NCBI RefSeq assembly: GCF_022919135.1
Contig: NZ_CP095049.1
Location: 1,864,501 to 1,928,500, forward strand
Reading direction: 5' to 3'
From: Hymenobacter cellulosivorans
GTDB taxonomy: Bacteria; Bacteroidota; Bacteroidia; Cytophagales; Hymenobacteraceae
DNA: 64,000 nt
Shown here: piece by piece, positions 29,070 through 37,299 of the stretch
How the letters are laid out: each line of letters opens with the position of its first letter
Numbering within the stretch: position 1 is the first letter of the stretch
Position numbers and translations under genes: made by a program
Notes under the pieces: generated by a model
What the model was told of the DNA's origin: nothing
Database searches by the model: none
What the model saw: only the letters and a program-made list of their open reading frames with translations

Positions 29070-29627
29070 CTACTTGATGTTATAGGAAGCCAGCAGCGCC
29101 TGGTACTCGGGCGCGTTGCGGCGGCGAATCGATTCGGTGCGGGCCAAATCCTGCACTCGCATCAGGCCATCGAGAACCTGCTCGGGGCGGGGCGGGCAGC
29201 CGGGCACGTACACGTCGACGGGGATAATCCGGTCGATGCCCTGGAGCACGGAGTAGGAGTCGAAGATGCCACCCGAGCAGGCACAGGCGCCCATGGCCAG
29301 CACCCAGCGGGGCTCAGCCATCTGCTCGTACACCTGCTTCACGATGGGGGCCATCTTCTTGGCGATGGTGCCCATCACCATCAGCAGGTCGGCCTGCCGG
29401 GGCGAAAACGACGGACGCTCCGAGCCGAAGCGGGAGATGTCGTAGTGCGAGCCCATGGTCGCCATAAACTCGATGCCGCAGCAGGACGTAGCGAAGGGCA
29501 GGGGCCACAGGGAATTGGCGCGGGCCATGCCCACTACCGACTCCAGGGAGGTTGCGAAGAAGCCAGCGCCTTCTACGCCCTCGGGGGCCTCAACCATCTT
29601 TATTTCAGGAACACGAATATCGCTCAT
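29070..29627 (-). CDS. nuoB: NADH-quinone oxidoreductase subunit B
   Basis: A 185-residue subunit holding cluster N2, the last cluster before quinone. The ligands are Cys49 and Cys50 ([10 protein letters not shown]), one Cys in MGACACSGG and one in [15 protein letters not shown]. Nothing unusual is seen. It lies between nuoA (78 bp) and nuoC. Confidence 0.97.
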   Translation of the reverse strand: MSDIRVPEIKMVEAPEGVEGAGFFATSLESVVGMARANSLWPLPFATSCCGIEFMATMGSHYDISRFGSERPSFSPRQADLLMVMGTIAKKMAPIVKQVYEQMAEPRWVLAMGACACSGGIFDSYSVLQGIDRIIPVDVYVPGCPPRPEQVLDGLMRVQDLARTESIRRRNAPEYQALLASYNIK

Positions 29628-29705
29628 GAGATTTGTCAGTTTGGAGGGGCTATTTGCCCTTTATCCGAACACCAGCGCGCCGGTAAAAGTTTGGTTGAAT
29701 TGGAC

Positions 29706-30101
29706 TTAGGCGTGGGTGCCGGTCCACTTCAGAATGCCTTTCTTGATAACGTAGGCGAAGCCCGCCATCAGCAGGGTCAGGAACACAATCATCTGCACGA
29801 AGCCGTCCCAGCCCAGGCTGCGGAAGTTCACGGCCCAGGGATACATGAAGATTACCTCCACGTCGAAGAGCACGAACAAGATGGCGGTGAGGAAGTATTT
29901 GATGGAAATCGGGGTGCGGGCATTGCCCACCGACTCGATACCGCACTCGAAAGCCTCATTTTTGACTTTGCTTTTGCGGTTGGGGCCCACCAGGTGGGAC
30001 ACAATCATGGCAAAGGCCACGAAGGCAATGGCCAGGCCGAATTGTACCACAATGGGCAGAAAATCAACCGGCTGGTAATTAGTAGTTACAGCGAGAAGCA
30101 T
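29706..30101 (-). CDS. nuoA: NADH-quinone oxidoreductase subunit A
   Basis: A 131-residue membrane subunit with three helices. The family pattern FECGIESVGNARTPISIKYFLTAILFVLFDVEVIFMYPWA carries the conserved Cys loop and the membrane acidic residues (DVEV). It is the first gene of the nuoA-J unit, with a well-formed promoter about 45 bp upstream. Confidence 0.96.
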   Translation of the reverse strand: MLLAVTTNYQPVDFLPIVVQFGLAIAFVAFAMIVSHLVGPNRKSKVKNEAFECGIESVGNARTPISIKYFLTAILFVLFDVEVIFMYPWAVNFRSLGWDGFVQMIVFLTLLMAGFAYVIKKGILKWTGTHA

Positions 30102-30144
30102 ACGATTCAGCAGTTAAAGGCCCCTTGGAATGGGCGTTGGAGGG

Positions 30145-30175
30145 CAAAGGTAGGGCTTAGAGGCTTGGGAACAAA
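30145..30175 (-). promoter_or_regulatory. Promoter of the nuoA-J operon
   Basis: On the minus strand TTTG (30172-30175), 19 nt, then TACCTTTG (30145-30152). This matches both the -33 and -7 elements of the Bacteroidota housekeeping promoter at the usual spacing, about 45 bp upstream of nuoA. Confidence 0.72.
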
Positions 30176-30504
30176 GGTTCTGCGGGCCCTGGTTCGCAAT
30201 GGCGTATATTTGGACAAATTAGGTTTTATTAATGTGGGCCCAACCCAGTTGCCGCCCGGCGCTACGCGTTAGGAAAGCACCCGGCTTTCGAGCGGGTATC
30301 TGACGAGGGACATGAGCCCTCGGCTGGCTGAGTCGGGGCTGCTTATGCTCCGGCTGGATTGACCTCAACCGACGCGGAAAGCCTTAATAATGGTAGCAGG
30401 CATTTTGTCGTCACACATCTTTCTAAAAAGTAGTTTCGGCTGGATGACAGCGTTTACGCCGTCCGCAGATTAGTAAACCATTTAGTATCCTATTGGTAAG
30501 CAGT
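30176..30504. other. Intergenic region upstream of the nuo promoter, with several short hairpins
   Basis: No gene is seen. Short stems occur, e.g. cgaggg (30304-30309) with ccctcg (30317-30322), and other GC-rich pairings between about 30260 and 30370. It does not match a tRNA, RNase P, tmRNA or riboswitch signature that I recognise. It may hold the promoter of the DUF7079 gene. Confidence 0.3.
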
Positions 30505-30879
30505 ATGGCGAGCTTAAGTAGTAGTGAAATTCAACGTAGAAAGCCAGTGTGGATAGCACTATCCGAGTTTTATCTGGATACCGAGTTGGAGCGAAACGAT
30601 ATTGCCCGTATCCGTTCTGTAATAGTGGAAAGCGGCTACAGCAAGCAGCAGGTTTTGGCGATGAACTACAACGAGGTAGCTCCAATCGTAATAGCGAATA
30701 CCTTGGGTGTTGCAGGAGTTTGGTCGGAGTTTGATCAGCAGTGGCTGGTGGAATCCATTCTAGAACGATTAAATCGGAAATTCTTAAAAATGAGTATTCC
30801 GGGTTTACAGTGGTTGTTCAGGCGGTATATTGATTTGTTCAGTAAAAAATACCTTCGCCAGATATTTGTTGAAAGCTAA
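30505..30879 (+). CDS. DUF7079-like protein of unknown function
   Basis: 124 residues from ATG 30505 (MASLSSSEIQRRKPVW). The RRKPVWIALSEFYLDTEL opening, the central YNEVAPIVIANTL..AGVW and SEFDQQWLVESILERL recall the DUF7079 family, made of small helical proteins of unknown role in diverse bacteria. The assignment is from memory of the motif pattern. Base composition is clearly more AT-rich than the surrounding genes, and codon choice follows, so recent acquisition is plausible. It stands alone between two intergenic regions. Confidence 0.6.
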   Translation: MASLSSSEIQRRKPVWIALSEFYLDTELERNDIARIRSVIVESGYSKQQVLAMNYNEVAPIVIANTLGVAGVWSEFDQQWLVESILERLNRKFLKMSIPGLQWLFRRYIDLFSKKYLRQIFVES

Positions 30880-31004
30880 TTCTGCTGTCCTACGCCCCTT
30901 GCGGCAGGGTATGTTTTGACCTGTCAATGGCACCACTTGATAGTACAAGCCATTTCAGAATTCCAAGGCGGCTTGGTGCTATTGTATAACCCCGCCTCTA
31001 TTGT

Positions 31005-31793
31005 CTAAAAAGTCAAAATCGAGCCGTCTTCTAAGGCCCGGCTGTAATTCTCCAGGTCAAACTCATATAAGAAAGGAGAGCGGTGGGGCCCGATTTTCTT
31101 CTGCTCGTCGAGCTGCCGGATCAGGCCCAGGGTGAGAAGCTTCTTGCGGAAGTTGCGCCGGTCAATCTGCCGGCACAGGATGGTTTCGTAGAGGGAGTGA
31201 ATTTCGGGCAGGGTAAACTTGTCCCGCAGCAGGTTGTAGCCAATGGGCTGCTGAAAAATATGGGCCCGCAAGGTTAGCAGAGCTTTCTGAATGATTTCGT
31301 TGTGGTCGTAGACCAGTTCGGGAATGTCGGCCACGTTGAGCCAGCAGTACTCATCGACCAAAAACTCGGGTGTCACGACTACCTGCAGGTAGTCGACCAG
31401 GGCGTAGTAGCCAATAGACAAAGTGCGTTCCGACAGCCAGTGCCCCGGGCTGAGGCTGACGCCTACTTTGGAGTAGGTCGTGTTGTGGGTCTGCTCGGTC
31501 TTGATGTTGTTCATCCGGGTGGCGCTGTCACCGAAGGTATAGAACTGCTGCAGGAACAAGCCCGTGAGTTGCGTTTTCTCGGCCAGGATGCGGTGGGCCG
31601 CTTCGGTCAGGGTTTCGTGGCGCCCGATGTAACCGCCGGGCAGGCTCCAGTTTTCCTGCCCGTGGTGCCGGATCAGCAGCGTTTTGAGCTCATGGTCGTG
31701 GTAGCCAAAAATGGCGCAGTCGATGGAAAGATGGGGCAAAAACCGCTCTGCGCCGTGGTGCACAAAATCCAGGACTTCCTGACGGGTATTCAT
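31005..31793 (-). CDS. NUDIX-domain transcriptional regulator (NrtR/AraR type)
   Basis: 262 residues. The N-terminal NUDIX domain (about 20-150) has a nudix-box region, GGYIGRHETLTEAAHRILAE, in which the canonical REUxEE core has decayed, so it probably senses a ligand and does not hydrolyse one. The C-terminal winged helix (about 195-262) includes DKFTLPEIHSLYETIL and RRNFRKKLLTLGLI. In Bacteroidota this architecture is known for sugar-catabolism repressors such as AraR. It is divergent from susC, and candidate palindromic operators lie in front of both genes, so it likely controls the susCD/GH locus and itself. Confidence 0.85.
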   Translation of the reverse strand: MNTRQEVLDFVHHGAERFLPHLSIDCAIFGYHDHELKTLLIRHHGQENWSLPGGYIGRHETLTEAAHRILAEKTQLTGLFLQQFYTFGDSATRMNNIKTEQTHNTTYSKVGVSLSPGHWLSERTLSIGYYALVDYLQVVVTPEFLVDEYCWLNVADIPELVYDHNEIIQKALLTLRAHIFQQPIGYNLLRDKFTLPEIHSLYETILCRQIDRRNFRKKLLTLGLIRQLDEQKKIGPHRSPFLYEFDLENYSRALEDGSILTF

Positions 31794-31816
31794 AAGGAAA
31801 AGATTATTGCGTAGAA

Positions 31817-31831
31817 TTTACGCATTGTAAA
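31817..31831. promoter_or_regulatory. Candidate operator 1 of the NUDIX regulator
   Basis: A perfect palindrome, TTTAC-GCATT-GTAAA, 24 bp upstream of the regulator start and immediately next to a near-consensus -7 element (AACATTTG on the minus strand, 31832-31839). A repressor here would block its own transcription start. Inference from position and symmetry. Confidence 0.45.
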
Positions 31832-31839
31832 CAAATGTT

Positions 31840-32264
31840 TCTATATTCGTCCCATAGACAGTGCAGCAACCCGTATCAGCTTGCCCTATCCCGATACGCA
31901 AGTTCCTGTTTTTCCTGCTTATCCTCTGCTTCCGACCTGCTGAAATTCCCACTGCTAATCTTAAGCGTATGCAGAACATCCGGCCGGATATTCCGGCTCT
32001 ATACGGCTTCTTACTCCGTCTTTCTTTGGCTGAGCGAGTAAAGTCGGCCATTATTTAACATTTCCGTTCTTGTGGCACCTGGTCAATGAGCAGCTTTGCC
32101 ACTGTTTGCCCGCGCCCAATTAGGACCTGCTTGATCAGGTCTTGAGTCGGTGTATACTACCTGAGTGCCCAATTTTCGGCACTCCCGCACCTCCTTGCCC
32201 GTGTTTGAAAGCCGAAATTTTTTCGGCCCGAATCAGCATGCCCCTATTCGTTGTGAAATTGAAC
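31840..32264. other. Intergenic region between the regulator and susC
   Basis: About 600 bp in total separate the divergent genes. It holds several palindromes: GACCTG-N6-CAGGTC (32124-32141), GCCGAAATTTTTTCGGC (32211-32227) and CGTTGT-N13-ACAACG (32249-32273). Short open frames are present but have no support. A weak susC promoter may be TTTG (32328-32331), 17 nt, then CACTTTTG (32349-32356). Confidence 0.35.
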
Positions 32265-32279
32265 TTTACAACGAGTAGA
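32265..32279. promoter_or_regulatory. Candidate operator 2, upstream of susC
   Basis: TTTAC-AACGA-GTAGA matches operator 1 (TTTAC-N5-GTAAA) with one half-site mismatch, about 110 bp before the susC ATG. The same pattern on both sides of a divergent regulator supports it as a target. Confidence 0.4.
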
Positions 32280-32387
32280 TTATCTGTTTTGTGTTCCGCT
32301 CTGCTACTATTCAAAAGCCGCTCCGCTTTTGCCTGGCACCCCTTTGCCCACTTTTGTCCACTAACTCCCATTTAAAATCCCACCTCT

Positions 32388-35300
32388 ATGCTTTCACAAT
32401 CACACCGGAAAATCCTTCTACAAGGAGCTGTGCTACTTACGGCAGGTAGCCTGCAAACGTTTGTGGCCTCCGCGGCTCCGGGGCGGCCAGTTAGCCGGGC
32501 CAGCCAGCAGCCCGGTAAGCTAGCCGATATCCGCGTTGCCGGCCGCGTGACGCAAGCCAACGGGGAAGGCCTGCCCGGCGTCACGGTCGTAGTGAAAGGT
32601 AGCACTCAGGGCACTAGTACCGATGCAACTGGTAACTTTAGCCTGGATGTGCCCGAGGGTAGCGTTTTGGTATTCAGCTTTGTGGGGTATTCACGCCGCG
32701 AAGTGCCAGTAACGGAAGCTACTACCAGCTTCAACGTGACTTTGAGCGAGGACGCTCAGGCGCTGAAGGAAGTAGTGGTAGTAGGCTATGGTACCCAGGA
32801 GCGGCAGAGCGTGACGGGAGCTGTAGCCTCGGTATCGGGGCGCGACATAGCAACCCAGCCCGTCGCCGATGCGGCCCAGGCCATTCAGGGCCGGGCGGCG
32901 GGCGTGCAGGTAGTGTCCAACTCCGGCGCGCCGGGCGGGGGCGGAACCTCGGTGCGGGTGCGCGGTATTACTTCGGCCGGTAACAACTCCCCACTCTACG
33001 TGGTAGATGGCTTTCCGCTGCCCTCAGCCGTGGATGGCAATGGCAACGCAACCGGCAACGAACTGAACAGCATTAACCCCAACGACATTGAAAGCATTGA
33101 TGTACTGAAAGATGCCTCCGCCACGGCTATTTACGGGGTGCGGGCTGCTAACGGGGTTGTTATTATTACCACGAAGCGGGGCAAAGCTGGCGTGTCTTCT
33201 ATCAACCTGGATGCCTACGTAGGTACTCAGCAGGTGTGGCGCCAGATTCCGCTACTCAATGCTCAGGAGTTTGCCCAGCTCAACAACGAAGCGCGCCGCA
33301 ACGGGGGCCTGGACGTGATACCGAAGTACGCTAACCCTGGCGCACTAGGAGCCGGCACCAACTGGCTCGACGAGATTTTCCGGCCGGCCAAGATGCAGAA
33401 CTACGCCATTTCGGCCACCGGCGGCAGTGAAAAGGCCCGTTACGCGGCCAGCGCGGGGTATTTTCAGCAAGACGGCACCATTATCAACTCCAGCTTTCAG
33501 CGCTTTACGCTGCGGGCCAACGGGGAAGTGCAGCTCAGCAAGGCCCTGAAAATTGGTAATACGCTGGGACTTACGCACCAGGAAGAACAGACGCTCAACA
33601 ACGAAAACAACGAGTTTTCGGGCGTTATTCAGTTGGCCTTGCAAGCCCCGCCCACGGCCCCGGCCTTCAACCCCGACGGCAGCTACTACGAGTTTACCAG
33701 CGCCGACAACTACGGCGAGGAAAACCCCGTGACAGCCGCCCGGCGCCCCCAGATCAAGAACAACCGTAACCGGGTTACTTCCACGTTCTACGCCGAACTG
33801 GAGCCGCTCAAAGGCCTGCGCCTGCGCACGAACGTGGGCACCGACCTGCAGTTTTTGCAGGGTGACCAGTTCTTCCCTTCCATTGTGGGCTCGTCGAAGT
33901 ATCCCACGTCCCAGGCTACGGCCAACAGCAGCTCCAACTATAGCCCCAGCTACCTGATTGAAAATACGTTGACGTACGATAAGCTGATTGGTAGCAACCA
34001 TCAGTTCAGCCTGCTGCTCGGGCAGTCGGCCCAGCAGTTCGACAACTTCTATCTGGGTGGTAGCCGCATCGGGTACAGCACCAACAATCTGACGATTCTG
34101 GACCGCGGGCCGGTGAATTCCCAGCTCAGCAACAACGGCGGTAACAGCCGCACCCGTCTGGCCAGCTACTTTGGCCGGGCCAACTACGAGTTTGCCGGCA
34201 AATACCTGTTCCAAGCCATTCTGCGCTACGACGGTTCTTCAGCCTTTTCTCCGGATAACCAATTTGGGGTGTTTCCCGGGGCCTCGGCCGGCTGGCGCAT
34301 TTCGGAGGAGGAATTCCTGAAAGACAACACCTACCTGAGCAACCTGAAGCTGCGCGTGGGTTACGGCAAAGTGGGCAATCCGCTCAACGCGGGCACGTTT
34401 GCCTACCTGACCACCATCAACTCGACGCCGCAGTCGAACAACGGGGTGCCGGGCACGGGCTACGTATTCGGCTCCGGCAGCCAGTCGCAGGTAATCGGCG
34501 GGGCGCCGACGCGCCTGCAAAACGCGGATCTGCGCTGGGAAAATAACGAGCAGATTAACCTGGGTATCGACGTGGGACTGTGGAAAAACCGGGTTTCGGG
34601 CTCGATTGACCTCTACCGCCGCACCTCGCCCAACCTGATTGCGGCCGTGCCAGTAACGTACGTATCGGGGACCAGTGAGAGCATCAACACCAACGCTGCT
34701 TCGGCCACCAACCGCGGCATCGACCTGGCCATCACGACCAACAACTTCGTGGGCGAAGCCGGCGGCCTGACCTGGTCGACCTCGCTGAACGTGAGTGCCT
34801 ATAGCAACGAAATTACCTCGCTCGGTGCCGGTAAGCCCTTCGACGGGCAAAATACTCGGGGCGGAGGCAACCTAGTGCGCTACGAAGCAGGCGTGCCGTT
34901 TGGCTCCTTCTATGGTTACGTGGCCGACGGCCTGTTCCAAACCACTGAGGACGTAAAAAACCACGCCGTGCAGGTGGCTGGCACTGACCCCACGAAGAGC
35001 ACGGCTCCCGGCGACATCCGTTTCAAGGACCTCAACAACGACGGCATCATCAACGCCGATGACCGCACCTTTATCGGTGACCCGAACCCAGACTTTACCT
35101 ACGGCCTGAACAATACGCTGGGCTTTAAGGGCTTCGATCTGAACGTCTTCCTGCAGGGCTCCCAGGGCAACGACGTGTACAACCTGAACCGCTATTATAC
35201 CGAAGGCGGCCTCTACGGTGCTTCCAACGCCAGCACCATCACGCTGGACCGCTGGACCGGCCCGGGCACCAGCAACGACATTCCGCGGGCAGTGGCCGGT

Positions 35301-35582
35301 GACCCCAACCAGAACCTGCGCATCTCCTCGCACTACCTCGAAGACGGCTCTTACCTGCGCCTGAAGCTGCTCACGCTGGGCTACACGCTGCCTGCCACGC
35401 TGGCCAGCAAGATCTATACCCAGCGCCTGCGCATCTACGTGAGCAGCCAGAACCTGCTGACCTTCACCAACTACAAAGGCTTCGACCCCGAGCTGGGCAA
35501 TCAGGGCGGCAGCTTCGGCGTCGACCGGGGCGTGTATCCGCAGGCCCGCACCTTCCTGGCCGGCATCAACATCGGCTTCTAG
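32388..35582 (+). CDS. SusC/RagA family TonB-dependent outer-membrane transporter
   Basis: A 1,064-residue TonB-linked porin that imports oligosaccharides. It starts with a signal sequence, then a CarboxypepD_reg-like domain (about 45-130, VAGRVTQANGEGLPGVTVVVKG), a TonB-box-like stretch leading to a plug (RQSVTGAVASVSGRDI, VRVRGITSAGNNSPLYVVDGFP), and a C-terminal beta barrel ending in ARTFLAGINIGF. It is paired with the SusD lipoprotein 48 bp downstream. Together with the glycosidases that follow it forms a small polysaccharide utilisation locus. The substrate is not readable from this protein. Confidence 0.95.
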   Translation: MLSQSHRKILLQGAVLLTAGSLQTFVASAAPGRPVSRASQQPGKLADIRVAGRVTQANGEGLPGVTVVVKGSTQGTSTDATGNFSLDVPEGSVLVFSFVGYSRREVPVTEATTSFNVTLSEDAQALKEVVVVGYGTQERQSVTGAVASVSGRDIATQPVADAAQAIQGRAAGVQVVSNSGAPGGGGTSVRVRGITSAGNNSPLYVVDGFPLPSAVDGNGNATGNELNSINPNDIESIDVLKDASATAIYGVRAANGVVIITTKRGKAGVSSINLDAYVGTQQVWRQIPLLNAQEFAQLNNEARRNGGLDVIPKYANPGALGAGTNWLDEIFRPAKMQNYAISATGGSEKARYAASAGYFQQDGTIINSSFQRFTLRANGEVQLSKALKIGNTLGLTHQEEQTLNNENNEFSGVIQLALQAPPTAPAFNPDGSYYEFTSADNYGEENPVTAARRPQIKNNRNRVTSTFYAELEPLKGLRLRTNVGTDLQFLQGDQFFPSIVGSSKYPTSQATANSSSNYSPSYLIENTLTYDKLIGSNHQFSLLLGQSAQQFDNFYLGGSRIGYSTNNLTILDRGPVNSQLSNNGGNSRTRLASYFGRANYEFAGKYLFQAILRYDGSSAFSPDNQFGVFPGASAGWRISEEEFLKDNTYLSNLKLRVGYGKVGNPLNAGTFAYLTTINSTPQSNNGVPGTGYVFGSGSQSQVIGGAPTRLQNADLRWENNEQINLGIDVGLWKNRVSGSIDLYRRTSPNLIAAVPVTYVSGTSESINTNAASATNRGIDLAITTNNFVGEAGGLTWSTSLNVSAYSNEITSLGAGKPFDGQNTRGGGNLVRYEAGVPFGSFYGYVADGLFQTTEDVKNHAVQVAGTDPTKSTAPGDIRFKDLNNDGIINADDRTFIGDPNPDFTYGLNNTLGFKGFDLNVFLQGSQGNDVYNLNRYYTEGGLYGASNASTITLDRWTGPGTSNDIPRAVAGDPNQNLRISSHYLEDGSYLRLKLLTLGYTLPATLASKIYTQRLRIYVSSQNLLTFTNYKGFDPELGNQGGSFGVDRGVYPQARTFLAGINIGF

Positions 35583-35630
35583 GCCGCCCGCCCGTTGAGT
35601 TGCCTTTTCATCCTTTCAATTCCGACGACT

Positions 35631-37142
35631 ATGTTGCAAAAACCCACTACTCTCCTGCGTAAAAACACGCTGCTTTTGGCCCTGAGCTCCCTGGGCCTGC
35701 TCAGCAGCTGCGGCAAAGACTTTCTCGACCTGCAGCCCCGCAATGCCGTAACCACCGAAATCTTCTACAAAACCCAGAACGACGCCATTCAGGCCACCAA
35801 CGCCGCCTACTCCCAGCTTAGCCAGAACGGGATGTTCAACTATTCGCTCTGGGGCATCGGCGACGTAATGTCGGACAACTCCTTCCTGGGAGGGGGCGGG
35901 GCCGCCGATGGCGTTGAGTTTCAGCAGCTCGACAACTTCACCATTCCGGCTACCAACCCGCTCACGACCAGCCACTGGCAGCGCGCTTACCTGGGCGTGG
36001 GGCAGGCCAACCAAGTGCTGGCCCGGGTGCCGGCCATTGAAATGGATGCCGCCATCAAAAACCGCTGCCTGGGCGAAGCAGCCTTTCTGCGGGCTCTGTA
36101 CTACTTCTACCTCGTGCGGGGCTTCGGCGACGTACCTCTGGTGCTGACGCCCCCGCAGTCGGCCGCTGAAGCCGCCAGCCTGAGCCGCACGCCGGCCGCC
36201 CAGGTCTACGCCCAGATTGAGAAAGACCTGCTCGACGCCAGCACCAAGCTGCCTGCCTCCTACACCGGCGACGACCTGGGCCGGGCCACCAAGTGGTCGG
36301 CGCTGGGTTTGCTGGCCAAGGTGTATCTGACGGAGAAAAAAATGCCCGAGGCTGCCGCCCAAGCTAAGGCCGTTATTGCCGGTTCGGGCAAAAGCCTGTG
36401 GACCAACTACGGCGACAATTTCAAGGTGGAAAACGAGAACGGGCAGGAGTCCTTGTTTGAGGTGCAGTTCAAAAACGGCCTGAGCAGCTATTCTACCGAC
36501 GGACCCGGCTCGGTCATGAACGAGTTCTGGGGAGCCCGCTTCTTCGGCACACCCTACGTCGTATCGTCGGGGGGCTACGGGTTTAACATTCCCGAGAAGG
36601 AGTTTGTGGACGGTTACGAGCCCGGCGACCTGCGCAAGGGTCCCACGGTGTTCGTGCCCGGCGACAAGTACCCCGACGGACAGGTGCAGCCTGCTTCCCT
36701 CGTCGGTGACCCATTTGGCTTCAACATCCGCAAGTTTTTTGTGGGCACCGTGAACGTGAACAACTGGGACTCGCCCCTGAACGTGCCCATTCTGCGCTTA
36801 GCGGAAATCTACCTGATTCTGGCCGAGGCCTCCGGCCCAACCGCCGAAGGCCTGGAGGCCATCAACAAGGTGCGGCGCCGCGCGTTTGGCTTGCCCATCA
36901 ATTCGCCTTCGGCCAAAGACCTCACGGCCGCTACTCCCAACTTCGACGCGGCCGTGCTGCGGGAGCGGCGCTACGAGCTGGCCTTCGAAATGGACCGGTG
37001 GTATGACCTGAAGCGCACCGACAATCTCGTCAAGACGATGAATGCCCAGGGCAAACCCGCCAAAGACTTCAACAACCTGCTACCCATTCCGCAGTCGGAG
37101 CGCAATGTGAATCCGAATCTGACCCAAAACCCCGGCTACTAA
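35631..37142 (+). CDS. SusD/RagB family outer-membrane glycan-binding lipoprotein
   Basis: 503 residues from ATG 35631; the frame extends upstream to 35595 but without a lipoprotein signal. Lipobox LLSSC puts the acylated Cys at position 27. The SusD fold is evident: KDFLDLQPRNAVTTEIFY at the start, TPR-like helices, AEIYLILAEASGP and the C-terminal FDAAVLRERRYELAFEMDRWYDLKRTDNL. It caps the SusC barrel and delivers glycan to it. A hairpin (gccgtagc/gctacggc, 37150-37170) follows and may separate its mRNA from the GH3 gene. Confidence 0.95.
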   Translation: MLQKPTTLLRKNTLLLALSSLGLLSSCGKDFLDLQPRNAVTTEIFYKTQNDAIQATNAAYSQLSQNGMFNYSLWGIGDVMSDNSFLGGGGAADGVEFQQLDNFTIPATNPLTTSHWQRAYLGVGQANQVLARVPAIEMDAAIKNRCLGEAAFLRALYYFYLVRGFGDVPLVLTPPQSAAEAASLSRTPAAQVYAQIEKDLLDASTKLPASYTGDDLGRATKWSALGLLAKVYLTEKKMPEAAAQAKAVIAGSGKSLWTNYGDNFKVENENGQESLFEVQFKNGLSSYSTDGPGSVMNEFWGARFFGTPYVVSSGGYGFNIPEKEFVDGYEPGDLRKGPTVFVPGDKYPDGQVQPASLVGDPFGFNIRKFFVGTVNVNNWDSPLNVPILRLAEIYLILAEASGPTAEGLEAINKVRRRAFGLPINSPSAKDLTAATPNFDAAVLRERRYELAFEMDRWYDLKRTDNLVKTMNAQGKPAKDFNNLLPIPQSERNVNPNLTQNPGY

Positions 37143-37299
37143 GTTTCTGGCCGTAGCAACTGGCTACGGCACCCCGTTTGGTGGGAAAAGTGGCGTCTGG
37201 CAACGGGCGCTGCTTTTCCCCGGCGGTAACCTGGCTCTGGCCCCGCAGCGGGCCACGGCGCCGGGCGAAACCCCGCGTAACCTTCTACCTCTTACTCGT

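Noticed and set aside
30240..30400. Possible tRNA, tmRNA or RNase P RNA
   Set aside because: No acceptor/T-loop pattern and no conserved RNase P or tmRNA core words are visible. I found no tRNA or rRNA gene elsewhere in the window either.
31861..32058. A 65-codon plus-strand ORF in the regulator/susC spacer
   Set aside because: No start context, no motif and atypical composition; the interval is better explained as regulatory DNA.
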